Of a stretch of 64,000 nucleotides of DNA, positions 46,301-55,136 are shown piece after piece. Positions within the stretch are counted from its first letter, which is position 1; every line of letters starts with the position of its first letter. The position numbers and the translations under genes are program-made. This stretch comes from Bacteroidota bacterium (GTDB lineage Bacteria; Bacteroidota; Bacteroidia; Flavobacteriales_D; Sanyastnellaceae), in the NCBI GenBank assembly GCA_027619225.1, contig JAQCFW010000012.1:1-64000 (forward strand). Direction: 5' to 3'. Under the pieces are notes generated by a model, which was given only the letters and a program-made list of their open reading frames with translations, was not told the DNA's origin and did not search any database.

Positions 46301-47496
46301 TGAGACTATCCTATATCGCCAGGCGCAACCTATCCGCAAAGCCCCTTCAGACTGCATTAAGTGCTATTCTCCTTGCTTTTGGAGTGGGGATGGTGAGTCT
46401 GATGATGCTCGCTGAAAAGCAGATGACCGAGCAGTTCGAGAGAAATATTAAGGACATAGATCTCGTCCTCGGAGCTAAAGGAAGCCCACTACAGCTAATT
46501 CTAGCAAACGTTTATCACATCGATGCGCCCACTGGGAACATCTCGCTTGCCGAAGCGGAGAAGGTGATGCGTAATCCGTACATAGAATCAGGAATCCCGC
46601 TGGCATATGGCGACAATTACATGAGTTACCGAATCGTCGGAACGAACAAGTCTTACCCTGACCACTATGGAGCGAAGATTGAGGAAGGTGTATTTTGGTC
46701 TAAAGCATTCGAAGTAACTGTCGGAGCTACCGTTGCGAAAAAAACCGGTTTGGAAGTAGGTAGTACTTTTTTCAGCGCCCACGGGTTAACAGACGGCACA
46801 GACGTCCACGATGACAAAACTTTCACCGTTGTAGGAATCCTTGAGAAAAGCAATTCCGTCATTGATCAACTTTTACTTACAAGTGTAGAGAGCATCTGGG
46901 GCGTTCACGCAGAACACGACGAAGAGCTCCTGTCCCCGGAAGAGCTTTACGCATCGAGAGAGATCACTGCAGTGCTCTTAAAGAAACGCAACCCCATGGC
47001 AATCCTCACACTGCCTAATCTACTTAGAGAGACTAACATGCAGGTTGCCCTGCCAGCAATAGAAATTAATCGATTAAACCAACAATTTGGAATCGGTGCT
47101 GCCACCCTTAGAGCCATCGCACTTCTGATTATGGCAATCAGCTTTGCCAGCATATTCATCTCTGTTTTTGACAACATGCAGGCGCGCAGGTATGAACTGG
47201 CCCTTATGCGGACCATGGGAGGCACACCTGGAACCCTCTACAAACTGCTGCTGTTAGAAGGCGGACTCCTGAGCCTTGGCGGAACCATTCTTGGATTGCT
47301 TGTAAGTCGAATAGGTCTATTTATTCTTGCCTCAGCCGTTGAAGATAAATTTCAATACGATCTGGGCAACCTAGGCCTTCTTACATCAGAAATTTATCTC
47401 GCATTAGGAGCTACCTTTGTAGGGCTAATCGCAGCAGCTCTTCCCGCATTCAAAACGCTGCGTTTAGATATTTCAAAAACTCTCTCAAACGAATGA
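46300..47496 (+). CDS. ABC transporter permease, FtsX/MacB type
   Basis: This 398-aa protein has one N-terminal membrane helix (LSAILLAFGVGMVSLMMLA), a large periplasmic domain of about 230 residues (MacB_PCD-like, with ERNIKDIDLVLGAKGSPLQL), and a C-terminal FtsX domain with three helices (ATLRAIALLIMAISFASIFI; YKLLLLEGGLLSLGGTILGL; YLALGATFVGLIAAALPAFK). The segment RRYELALMRTMGGTPGTLYK is the usual coupling region. It pairs with the overlapping ATPase gene. No partner OMF or MacA-like periplasmic adaptor is encoded nearby, so a LolCDE-like or stand-alone mechanotransmission role is more likely than drug efflux. Confidence 0.92.
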   Translation: MRLSYIARRNLSAKPLQTALSAILLAFGVGMVSLMMLAEKQMTEQFERNIKDIDLVLGAKGSPLQLILANVYHIDAPTGNISLAEAEKVMRNPYIESGIPLAYGDNYMSYRIVGTNKSYPDHYGAKIEEGVFWSKAFEVTVGATVAKKTGLEVGSTFFSAHGLTDGTDVHDDKTFTVVGILEKSNSVIDQLLLTSVESIWGVHAEHDEELLSPEELYASREITAVLLKKRNPMAILTLPNLLRETNMQVALPAIEINRLNQQFGIGAATLRAIALLIMAISFASIFISVFDNMQARRYELALMRTMGGTPGTLYKLLLLEGGLLSLGGTILGLLVSRIGLFILASAVEDKFQYDLGNLGLLTSEIYLALGATFVGLIAAALPAFKTLRLDISKTLSNE

Positions 47497-48092
47497 TGAA
47501 TCTTAAAACCCCCAGTACCACCATCCTCCGCTCAAGTTGGATTGTGGGTGCAATGGCCCTTTTCGCTGTTGTTTCTCTCGACTGGAGTAGCATGTGTCAT
47601 CCCTCCCCTGAAGGTGCGGCTATTCAAGACCAAATCCGTACTGTCCACATTGCAAAAGCCGCATCAACTTCAAAAACATTAGAATCAACTTCGATAGAAT
47701 TGGACAGTTATTCTGAGCTCACTTGGAAAGACCTAACAGATGTTGAATTTAAAGACGTGTATCTAGATGAATTGGATGCTTACTATTGGAAACCCATATT
47801 TGGCCCTCTCGTAAAAGATTTAGAGGGAGGAAAATTCTACATCACAGGGTATGTGATTCCCGTTGATATTGATGAAGATTTCTACGTTCTAAGTAGGTAT
47901 CCATTTGCCAATTGCTTTTTCTGTGGTGGAGCAGGTCCAGAAACCGTGATCGATTTACAATTCGAAGGTCACTCTCCCAGAGAATATGCAACCGATGAAA
48001 GGTTGTCATTTGCAGGAGAGTTAAAGCTCAATGCGGATGATGTATACCAAATGAATTACATCTTAGTTGGGTCTCAAGAGCACACTCCCTGA
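47493..48092 (+). CDS. DUF3299-like exported protein with CFFCGGAGPE motif
   Basis: The 199-aa product has an N-terminal hydrophobic segment (WIVGAMALFAVVSLDWSS), a ~70-residue variable stretch, and a conserved C-terminal domain. That domain contains GGKFYITGYVIPVDIDEDFY, LSRYPFANCFFCGGAGPETV and IDLQFEG. The order ITGYVIP - LSRYPFANCFFCG resembles DUF3299, whose members often accompany an LolD-like ATPase and FtsX-like permease, exactly as here (4-nt overlap with the permease). The Cys-Phe-Phe-Cys pair could bind a metal or haem; this is inference. The DUF3299 match is by pattern, not by search, and it could be a separate Bacteroidota family. Confidence 0.7.
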   Translation: MMNLKTPSTTILRSSWIVGAMALFAVVSLDWSSMCHPSPEGAAIQDQIRTVHIAKAASTSKTLESTSIELDSYSELTWKDLTDVEFKDVYLDELDAYYWKPIFGPLVKDLEGGKFYITGYVIPVDIDEDFYVLSRYPFANCFFCGGAGPETVIDLQFEGHSPREYATDERLSFAGELKLNADDVYQMNYILVGSQEHTP

Positions 48093-48203
48093 TTCGCGTC
48101 AGTGCATTTTGTGATAACTTTTAATCATTTGGCATATGCGTTGAACACTATTATCGGAACTTGTTCGTTGGGATAAGGTAACAAATAGACCTATTCAAAT
48201 GCA

Positions 48204-48401
48204 ATGCTAGAATTTTCTAAATCGATACTCTCTAAAGTCAGCTTTGACCGCGCTTTGTTCGCAAAAGAATTGAAGAAAAGTGTTCGTTGGCTCAAGAGAT
48301 CAGAAATCCAAAATTTAAAAGATTGGTGCCTCAGCCGTTATGGAGAGGTGTATGGAGATCTAATTATCTCCACATTTTCAAACCAAGCCCTCATTGCATG
48401 A
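48204..48401 (+). CDS. Small conserved Bacteroidota protein (65 aa)
   Basis: The 65-aa product is basic and soluble, with SKVSFDRALFAKELKKSVRW and IQNLKDWCLSRYGEVYGDLI. I recognise this KVSFDR-xLFxKEL-K...LxxWC pattern as a small protein of unknown function found across Bacteroidota, so it is likely real rather than chance. It stands alone: 111 nt after the DUF3299-like gene and 46 nt before the flavoprotein gene. The stop codon lies inside the stem of the following terminator. No good promoter element is visible; a weak one could lie before 48190. Confidence 0.7.
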   Translation: MLEFSKSILSKVSFDRALFAKELKKSVRWLKRSEIQNLKDWCLSRYGEVYGDLIISTFSNQALIA

Positions 48402-48411
48402 GGGCTTTTTT
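48385..48411 (+). terminator. Strong rho-independent terminator overlapping a stop codon
   Basis: A 10-bp stem (AAGCCCTCAT / ATGAGGGCTT, loop TGC) is followed by a T-run. The last codons and the TGA (48399-48401) of the 65-aa gene are part of the stem, so ribosome position could affect folding of the terminator. Confidence 0.92.
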
Positions 48412-48447
48412 CTTGCCTACTGAACTTTAAGTAAACCTATTTCGAAA

Positions 48448-49656
48448 ATGAGAGTCGCAATAATAGGAGGAGGCGCAGCTGGTTTCTTTTCTGCATTTTC
48501 TGTGAAAGAACACCACCCAAATTCCAAGGTGACGATCTTTGAGAAATCTAACAAACTTCTCTCAAAAGTAAAAGTTTCTGGTGGGGGTCGATGCAATGTC
48601 ACCCACGCGTGTTTCAGCCCCAGCAAATTATCCAAGTCGTATCCTCGTGGAGAAAAACACCTTAAAAAAGCATTTTCTGTATTCCAGACAAAAGACACAG
48701 TTGAGTGGTTTTCTAAAAGAGGAGTCGAGTTAAAAGCTGAGGAAGATGGGAGGATGTTCCCCATTACAGACAACTCTCAAACGATCATTGACTGCTTCCT
48801 AAAAGAAGTTGCCCAGAAGAACATAAAAATATCGAAACAATCGCCAATTAGAAAAATAGTCCCGGAAAACGAAGGTTACATATTACACTTAGAGAGCACA
48901 TCTGAATATTTCGACAAAGTCATTATCGCAACGGGTGGGAGTCCTAAAATGAGTGGGTTTTACTGGCTAGAACAACTCGGGCACTCAATTTCTCCTCCCC
49001 TTCCTTCGCTCTTCACTTTTAACATTCCAGGAGACCAAGTAAAGATTCTAATGGGCTTAGTCGTAGAAAACGCAACCGTGCGTATTCAAGGAACCAAGCT
49101 CTCACATTCCGGCCCCGTATTGATAACTCACTGGGGAATGAGTGGGCCAGCCGTTTTAAAACTCTCCGCGTGGGGAGCTCGCAAGCTTGCAGAGAACAAC
49201 TACAACTTTAAGATTCAAATAAATTGGTTGTCTGTTAAAAGCGACGAAGCTGCTAACAAAATGATCGACAGGGAGCTGCCTAAGATTCGGAGGAAAAAAA
49301 TCATGAATGCATGTCCCTTCGAGCTACCTAATCGGATGTGGAAATTTTTACTGGAAAAAGTTGAGATAAATCCTGATTCTGTTTGGCTTGATCTTTCGAA
49401 TAAGAATCGAAACAAGTTACTCAACATCTTGCTCAACGATATTTACGAGGTCAAAGGAAAAACGACTTTTAAAGAAGAATTCGTCACCTGCGGCGGTATA
49501 AAACTATCAGATATCAGCATGACATCCATGGAAAGTCGTATCTGTAAAAATCTTTATTTCTCTGGCGAAGTCCTAGATATAGATGGAATAACAGGCGGCT
49601 TTAATTTCCAGGCGGCATGGACCACAGGATACATTGCAGGTAAACTTCAATCGTAA
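48448..49656 (+). CDS. BaiN/HI0933-family FAD-dependent oxidoreductase
   Basis: This 402-aa flavoprotein starts with the dinucleotide-binding GxGxxG-type motif (RVAIIGGGAAGFFSAFSVKE). It has KVKVSGGGRCNVTHACFSPS and DKVIIATGGSPKMSG and the C-terminal FAD motif YFSGEVLDIDGITGGFNFQA. These are characteristic of the HI0933/BaiN (aminoacetone oxidase-like, NAD(P)/FAD) family. Proteins of the family have been described with bile-acid 3-dehydro-Delta4,6 reductase-like activity in gut bacteria, but the substrate in a marine-type or free-living organism is not known. It lies behind a strong terminator, so it has its own promoter. It converges with ruvB (15-nt gap). Confidence 0.88.
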   Translation: MRVAIIGGGAAGFFSAFSVKEHHPNSKVTIFEKSNKLLSKVKVSGGGRCNVTHACFSPSKLSKSYPRGEKHLKKAFSVFQTKDTVEWFSKRGVELKAEEDGRMFPITDNSQTIIDCFLKEVAQKNIKISKQSPIRKIVPENEGYILHLESTSEYFDKVIIATGGSPKMSGFYWLEQLGHSISPPLPSLFTFNIPGDQVKILMGLVVENATVRIQGTKLSHSGPVLITHWGMSGPAVLKLSAWGARKLAENNYNFKIQINWLSVKSDEAANKMIDRELPKIRRKKIMNACPFELPNRMWKFLLEKVEINPDSVWLDLSNKNRNKLLNILLNDIYEVKGKTTFKEEFVTCGGIKLSDISMTSMESRICKNLYFSGEVLDIDGITGGFNFQAAWTTGYIAGKLQS

Positions 49657-49671
49657 TTTATCTTACTCTAT

Positions 49672-50703
49672 CTATTCAAAAAGACTCCCAGACCTGGCAC
49701 TTGGTGTCCGCCCCAGATGTTCAAAAGCAGCCTTCGTCGCTTGTCTCCCTCTTGGAGTTCTCATGAGCAAACCTTCCTGGATCAAAAATGGTTCGTACAC
49801 CTCCTCAAGCGTCCCTGAATTCTCACCAATAGCAGTAGCAAGTGTCGTCATCCCTACTGGGCCTCCAGCGAACTTGTCGATAAGAGCAGATAAAATTCTG
49901 TTGTCCATCTCATCGAGCCCCCTCTTGTCAACCTGCAACGCATCAAGCGCATATTCAGTCACAGAAGATGTAATCGTACCATCACCTTTAATTTGTGCAA
50001 AATCTCTTACCCTTCTCAGAAGCGCATTGGCAATCCTAGGCGTTCCCCTACTCCTTGAGGCAATCTCATAAGCGGCAGCAGCTTCATGTTTAATCTGTAG
50101 TATCCCCGCCGATCTTTCTACAATATCTGTGAGCGTCTTTGAATCATAATATTGAAGTCTAAGATTTATTCCAAACCTTGCTCTAAGGGGTGAAGTCAAA
50201 AGTCCTGACCTTGTCGTTGCTCCGATAAGAGTAAACGGATGAAGATCAATCTGAACGGTTCGAGCGTTGGGCCCGGTATCAATAACTAGATCAATTCTAT
50301 AGTCTTCCATAGCGCTATAGAGATATTCTTCTACAATAGAGCTAAGCCTGTGAATCTCATCTATAAACAGAATGTCGTTTTCTTCAAGGCTCGTAAGTAA
50401 ACCTGCAAGATCCCCCGGCTTATCCAATACAGGACCCGATGTGGTTCTGATATTCACCCCCATCTCATTTGCGATGATATAAGCCAAAGTCGTCTTCCCG
50501 AGGCCAGGAGGTCCGTGAAGTAGAACATGGTCTAGCGCTTCATCTCTCTGTTTTGCAGCAGCAACGAAAATCTGTAAATTATCCATAGCAGCCCTCTGAC
50601 CCGTAAAATCATCAAAATGTGCCGGTCTTAATGCTTGCTCAAATTCACTATCTGTATTCTGAGAAGAATTGTCTCTCATATCAAAATCTTCATTAGGCTC
50701 CAT
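49672..50703 (-). CDS. ruvB: Holliday junction branch migration helicase RuvB
   Basis: RuvB is the AAA+ motor that drives branch migration with RuvA. The 343-aa product (from the ATG at 50703) has Walker [21 protein letters not shown], Walker [13 protein letters not shown] and the arginine-finger segment [20 protein letters not shown]. Its C-terminal winged helix contains [20 protein letters not shown] and the [10 protein letters not shown] ending. A frame extending to a TTG at 50727 adds eight residues with no family similarity. The ATG has TACCTTGC four bases upstream. It is monocistronic here, with the ctaD-side terminator directly upstream. Confidence 0.97.
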   Translation of the reverse strand: MEPNEDFDMRDNSSQNTDSEFEQALRPAHFDDFTGQRAAMDNLQIFVAAAKQRDEALDHVLLHGPPGLGKTTLAYIIANEMGVNIRTTSGPVLDKPGDLAGLLTSLEENDILFIDEIHRLSSIVEEYLYSAMEDYRIDLVIDTGPNARTVQIDLHPFTLIGATTRSGLLTSPLRARFGINLRLQYYDSKTLTDIVERSAGILQIKHEAAAAYEIASRSRGTPRIANALLRRVRDFAQIKGDGTITSSVTEYALDALQVDKRGLDEMDNRILSALIDKFAGGPVGMTTLATAIGENSGTLEEVYEPFLIQEGLLMRTPRGRQATKAAFEHLGRTPSARSGSLFE

Positions 50704-50707
50704 AAGT

Positions 50708-50715
50708 GCAAGGTA
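50708..50715 (-). promoter_or_regulatory. -7 promoter-like element (TACCTTGC) for ruvB
   Basis: TACCTTGC on the minus strand keeps the TAnnTT core; ACTT separates it from the ATG at 50703. Confidence 0.35.
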
Positions 50716-50721
50716 ATCTAA

Positions 50722-50754
50722 AAGCAAAAACCCTTCGGAAAATTCCGAAGGGTT
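50722..50754 (-). terminator. Rho-independent terminator of the act-cox operon
   Basis: On the minus strand AACCCTTCGGAA pairs with TTCCGAAGGGTT around a very short loop (12 pairs, or 11 with a 4-nt loop), followed by TTTTTGCTTTT. It is placed 26 nt after the coxA stop codon. Confidence 0.88.
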
Positions 50755-50779
50755 CTTACTATTTTATCTAATATATCGT

Positions 50780-52531
50780 CTAATGACCTATTTCACCATC
50801 TTTCAGTGGTGTCGACTGAAGAACGAAATCCTCTTCGTGGGCAGGGTTGCTATAATCATAAGCCCAACGGTGAACCTCTGGCAATGCTCCAGGCCAGTTT
50901 CCGTGAATATGCTCAACCGGTGTCGTCCACTCCAGCGTATTCGATTTCCAAGGATTCTGTACAGCTTTCTGTCCGCGGAAGATGCTGTAGAAGAAGTTGA
51001 ATAAGAAAATCAATTGTGACAGAGATCCTATAATCGCAAACACAGAAATAATAGGTTGTAAATCTGCTGTTTCACTTAAAAAATCGAAACTTGAAGAATT
51101 ATAATATCTGCGAGGAGCTCCTGCAAGTCCTACGAAATGCATTGGGAAAAATACGCCATAGCCACACGTAATTGTAAGCCAGAAGTGAGCGAACCCAAGC
51201 TTTGTGTTCATCATCGTTCCAAACATCTTAGAGAACCAATGATAAACGCCTGCAAACATTCCGAATATCGCAGACAGCCCCATCACAATATGAAAGTGAC
51301 CGACAACGAAATATGTATCGTGAAGAGTTACATCCAGTGCTGAATCCGCAAGAATAATTCCTGTTAGACCACCAGTCACGAACGTACTTACAAGACCTAT
51401 ACTGAATAGCATAGCAGGAGTAAACCGAAGGTTACCTTTCCAAAGAGTCGTAATGTAGTTAAACGCTTTAACCGCTGAAGGAATCGCAATCAGAAGAGTT
51501 GTAAACACGAATACCGATCCCAAGAATGGATTCATTCCTGTGATGAACATGTGGTGAGCCCAAACGATAAACGAAAGGAATCCAATTGCCATCAAAGACC
51601 CAACCATGGCCTTGTAACCGAAAATAGGCTTGCGAGAATTCGTCGCGATTACCTCAGAGCTTATCCCAAGGGCCGGAAGAAGAACGATATAAACTTCTGG
51701 GTGCCCTAGAAACCAGAATAAGTGTTGGAATAAAATGGGTGACCCGCCAGTTGCATCAAGTGCCTCACCTCCAATAAAAATGTCGCTTAAGTAAAATGCC
51801 GTTCCCATCATTCTATCCATCATAAGAAGTACAATGGCCGATACAAGAACCGGGAATGAAAGTACACCGAGAATGGCCGTGATGAAGAAAGCCCAAATAG
51901 TAAGCGGCAAACGAGTCATACTCATCCCCTTTGTTCTAAGGTTGATGATCGTTACGATATAATTCAAAGAACCAAGTAGTGAAGACACAACAAACAAAGT
52001 CATCGAAAGTAGCCAAAGAGTCATTCCCATACCTGAACCCGGTATAGCTTGAGGTAAGACACTTAAAGGTGGATATATCGTCCAACCAGCTGATGCCGCT
52101 CCACCCTCAACCAAGAGAGAGAAAAGCATCATAACACTAGATACAGCAAAGAACCAGTAACTAAGCATGTTTAAGAAACCCGATGCCATATCTCTAGCTC
52201 CTATCTGAAGTGGAATGAGTAGATTTGAAAAGGTTCCAGACAATCCCGCTGTCAAAACAAAGAAGACCATAATGGTTCCGTGAATTGTCGTCAAAGCGAG
52301 ATAAGCATTTCTATCTAAAACTCCATTCGGAGCCCACTTGCCCATAAATGTCTCAAGGATTGCAAAGCTTTCTCCAGGCCATCCAAGTTGAAGGCGGAAA
52401 AAGACAGACATCATTACCCCTGCGATACCCATAAATATAGCAGTGATAAGAAACTGCTTAGAGATCATCTTGTGATCTTGAGTGAAGACGAACTTCGAAA
52501 CGAAGCTTTCTTTGTGATTCGTATTTCCCAT
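50780..52531 (-). CDS. ctaD: Cytochrome c oxidase subunit I
   Basis: This 583-aa haem-copper oxidase subunit reduces oxygen to water and pumps protons in the cytoplasmic membrane. About twelve helices are predicted. Key segments are the haem a ligand region TTIHGTIMVFFVLTAG, the CuB/Tyr motif LFWFLGHPEVYIVLLPALG, the CuB histidines VWAHHMFITGMNP, the K-channel helix, and the haem ligands in TYFVVGHFHIVMGLSAIFG. It is an A-family (aa3) subunit. It is the last gene of the act-cox operon, 2 nt after coxB, with a terminator beyond. Confidence 0.97.
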   Translation of the reverse strand: MGNTNHKESFVSKFVFTQDHKMISKQFLITAIFMGIAGVMMSVFFRLQLGWPGESFAILETFMGKWAPNGVLDRNAYLALTTIHGTIMVFFVLTAGLSGTFSNLLIPLQIGARDMASGFLNMLSYWFFAVSSVMMLFSLLVEGGAASAGWTIYPPLSVLPQAIPGSGMGMTLWLLSMTLFVVSSLLGSLNYIVTIINLRTKGMSMTRLPLTIWAFFITAILGVLSFPVLVSAIVLLMMDRMMGTAFYLSDIFIGGEALDATGGSPILFQHLFWFLGHPEVYIVLLPALGISSEVIATNSRKPIFGYKAMVGSLMAIGFLSFIVWAHHMFITGMNPFLGSVFVFTTLLIAIPSAVKAFNYITTLWKGNLRFTPAMLFSIGLVSTFVTGGLTGIILADSALDVTLHDTYFVVGHFHIVMGLSAIFGMFAGVYHWFSKMFGTMMNTKLGFAHFWLTITCGYGVFFPMHFVGLAGAPRRYYNSSSFDFLSETADLQPIISVFAIIGSLSQLIFLFNFFYSIFRGQKAVQNPWKSNTLEWTTPVEHIHGNWPGALPEVHRWAYDYSNPAHEEDFVLQSTPLKDGEIGH

Positions 52532-52533
52532 AA

Positions 52534-53856
52534 TCAGTTCTGTTCAGCTGTATAAACTTTCTGCTCAGCAAGCCACGCATCGTATTTCTCCTGTGATTCT
52601 ACAACGATATCCATCGCCATATTAAAATGAGCAGATCCACAAATTTTGTTGCAGAGCAGGATGTAGTTAAAATCAGGATTGTCGAGAATCGTTCGCATAC
52701 TGTCCGTTGTAATTGTTGGTGTTAACTTAAACCTAGTGGGAAGGCCAGGTACTGTGTTCATTTGTGCTCTGAAGTGAGGCATGAATGCAGAGTGGATAAC
52801 ATCACGTGACCTGAAAATAAATTCGATTTCACGACCAATAGGCAAGTGAAATTCGCCTTTTACGATCCTGTCATCTTTACCTACTTCCCAACTACCAAGC
52901 CCATCACTAAACTTATATGGCTGCAGCTCTAAAATACGCTGTAAATGACGTTCTAAACGGTAGATCTTATCTTCCTTAGCTTCATAAGCAGCCTCTGTCA
53001 TCACAAGAGCTTCTCCAGAAGAAAGGACTGTCTCGATATCGTGAAGTCTGCTTTCTAAATGTGCTGTGTGGTCTGGGGAAGGTTCGTGTGAATCAGCACC
53101 GTCATGCCCATGAGCATCTCCACCATGAAGGGTTGCTTCAATTTCAGCTTTTTCCGTTAAAAGATGAACTTTTTCAATATCAAGGATAGCCTGAAGATTG
53201 TCAATTTTTTCAGTGAGTTTAACATTTGCAAGCATCACACCTTCCTCAGTAATGATTCCAAGAGGATTCGAAGGAGTAATCAAATTAAAATCGGTAGCAC
53301 CGAATTGACCGTCATCACCCGAATAACGAGCTGTCCAATCAAATTGCTTAGAGTAAATCTCAATTCTAATTGCGTCGTCAGATGCAGGGCCAGTCATTTC
53401 CGTCCAAGTTTTCAAACCAAAAATGATAATCACCGCCAACACTATAGATGGAACAACTGTCCAAATGAGCTCTAACTTACTATCGTGAAGTAAGAAGAGA
53501 GCCTTCCTGTTTTTATTGTAACGGTACTTGTAAGGAAAAATGAATAGCAGAGTATTAACAACGAAAAATACGAAAATGATGATCGCAAGGTTGAAGTTCA
53601 TCAGAGTATCAACCGATTCACCATGAGCAGAAGCTGCAGGTGGCAAGTAATCCCCGTAGCGAACGAATTGCCAGATGGTCGTTGCGTAGAATACAATCAT
53701 AAAGACAATCCAAAGGGCACCATTCATACGGGTGTCAGCTTCAGATATTTCCTCTTCACGATGGCCTCGCAAACGTGCAGAGAGTTGATATATTTTAGCC
53801 AGTTGTGCTAGGGCTATTACGCCTACAACGATGACTAAAAGAATGAGAAGTTTCAT
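52534..53856 (-). CDS. ctaC: Cytochrome c oxidase subunit II with His-rich insertion
   Basis: Subunit II accepts electrons from cytochrome c at its CuA centre. The 440-aa product has two or three N-terminal helices and a periplasmic cupredoxin domain. The CuA ligands are clear: His355 (VIHSAFMPHFRAQ), then Cys402, Cys406, His410 and Met413 in LCNKICGSAHFNM. An insertion of roughly 115 residues (about 205-318) follows the first cupredoxin strands. It has coiled-coil-like segments (KLTEKIDNLQAILDIEKVHL; KIYRLERHLQRILELQ) on either side of a stretch with six histidines in 23 residues (244-266). It lies 21 nt downstream of actF. Confidence 0.95.
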   Translation of the reverse strand: MKLLILLVIVVGVIALAQLAKIYQLSARLRGHREEEISEADTRMNGALWIVFMIVFYATTIWQFVRYGDYLPPAASAHGESVDTLMNFNLAIIIFVFFVVNTLLFIFPYKYRYNKNRKALFLLHDSKLELIWTVVPSIVLAVIIIFGLKTWTEMTGPASDDAIRIEIYSKQFDWTARYSGDDGQFGATDFNLITPSNPLGIITEEGVMLANVKLTEKIDNLQAILDIEKVHLLTEKAEIEATLHGGDAHGHDGADSHEPSPDHTAHLESRLHDIETVLSSGEALVMTEAAYEAKEDKIYRLERHLQRILELQPYKFSDGLGSWEVGKDDRIVKGEFHLPIGREIEFIFRSRDVIHSAFMPHFRAQMNTVPGLPTRFKLTPTITTDSMRTILDNPDFNYILLCNKICGSAHFNMAMDIVVESQEKYDAWLAEQKVYTAEQN

Positions 53857-53877
53857 ACGTCAGTTTTCTTTATAGGG

Positions 53878-55134
53878 TTAGTAATGTAAGTCTTTAGACT
53901 CCTGAAGCAATGGGTGATTTTTCGCAATCAAAGGGGCTTTAGACAGTGTCGTCAGCGTTCTGTTGATGAATAACCCAAGGAAGCCTAGGAACAAACCTAT
54001 TTCAAATAGTCCAAATACATTGTGATTAAACATTGTACCAGGGATAACAAGTAAATAGACGTCTGTAAAGTGTCCTATGAAAATTAGAAAAGCAACAGGC
54101 AATAAGAAAGCCGGATTGCGCTTGGTATCTCTAGAAATAAGGACTAGAAAAGGAACTACAAAGTTGATGAGGAACATCGTTACAAACGGAACCTTATAGT
54201 CCGTGAAGATTCTGCTTACGTAGTAAGTGACCTCCTCAGGTATATTAGAGTACCAGATGAGCATGAACTGACTAAAGAACAGGTAGCTCCACAACATTGA
54301 AATTGCAAACATCCACTTTCCCAAGTCATGCATGTGACTCTCCGTAATTTCCTCGAAATACCCCTTTGACTTAAGCCAAAGTATCGTTACGTGAGTGAAG
54401 ATGATCATTCCAACCCACATCCCAGAAAACAGGTACCATCCATAAAGTGTACTGAACCAGTGAGGGTCAATTGACATTAACCAATCCCAAGAAAGTGTAG
54501 AGGAGAAATAAGCAAAGAAAACCATAAACAGTGCACTGCGACGGAAGACTTTAAAGTGTAACTCAACACCTCCTATTTCATCTTCTTGAAGGGACCACTT
54601 GCGGAATAACTTCGCAAACACTAGGAAGGTAAATAAGTAGATAAACGTTCTAAGCCAAAAGAACCAAGTGGAAAAATAAGCGCCTTTTGCAGCAATAATA
54701 GAATCGTAATTGGGATTCTTGACAGCACCCGCAACTTCCTTATCAAAATAGGTAGATACGCCACCATCCACAGTCATAAACTCATGGTATAGTGTTGTAT
54801 CCATCCAATGATACAAGTGATGTATGTGAAACTGCCCCGCCAGTAGAACAATTACAATCACCGCTGCACCGTAAGGTAAAAACCCTAACATGGCCTCGAA
54901 GAAGCGTTTAATCACAACGGACCAGGCACTCTCAGTGATGTATTGTAGCGCATAAAAGAAAAGCGCTGCCAACGATAGTGAAAAATAGAAAAATCCATTT
55001 ACAAGTAGATTCGCCCACCATCTTTGGTGGTGATCGGAATGGTCTGTTAGATATCCTCCAACAAGAGCTACAAGACCCAAAGCCATTAAGACTTGAGTAA
55101 TCAGCTTAGCACGTCCTTCAAATTTGAATTCCAT
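53878..55134 (-). CDS. actF: Alternative complex III subunit F (quinol:cytochrome c oxidoreductase)
   Basis: The 418-aa product is an NrfD/ActC-related membrane protein with about ten helices, for example around FFYFSLSLAALFFYALQYIT and HDLGKWMFAISMLWSYLFFS. ActF is a structural and quinol-domain partner of ActC in alternative complex III, which oxidises menaquinol and passes electrons to cytochrome c in place of a bc1 complex. The order actABCDEF-coxBA, with spacers of 2-21 nt, is the classic Bacteroidota arrangement. Confidence 0.93.
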   Translation of the reverse strand: MEFKFEGRAKLITQVLMALGLVALVGGYLTDHSDHHQRWWANLLVNGFFYFSLSLAALFFYALQYITESAWSVVIKRFFEAMLGFLPYGAAVIVIVLLAGQFHIHHLYHWMDTTLYHEFMTVDGGVSTYFDKEVAGAVKNPNYDSIIAAKGAYFSTWFFWLRTFIYLFTFLVFAKLFRKWSLQEDEIGGVELHFKVFRRSALFMVFFAYFSSTLSWDWLMSIDPHWFSTLYGWYLFSGMWVGMIIFTHVTILWLKSKGYFEEITESHMHDLGKWMFAISMLWSYLFFSQFMLIWYSNIPEEVTYYVSRIFTDYKVPFVTMFLINFVVPFLVLISRDTKRNPAFLLPVAFLIFIGHFTDVYLLVIPGTMFNHNVFGLFEIGLFLGFLGLFINRTLTTLSKAPLIAKNHPLLQESKDLHY

Positions 55135-55136
55135 GA

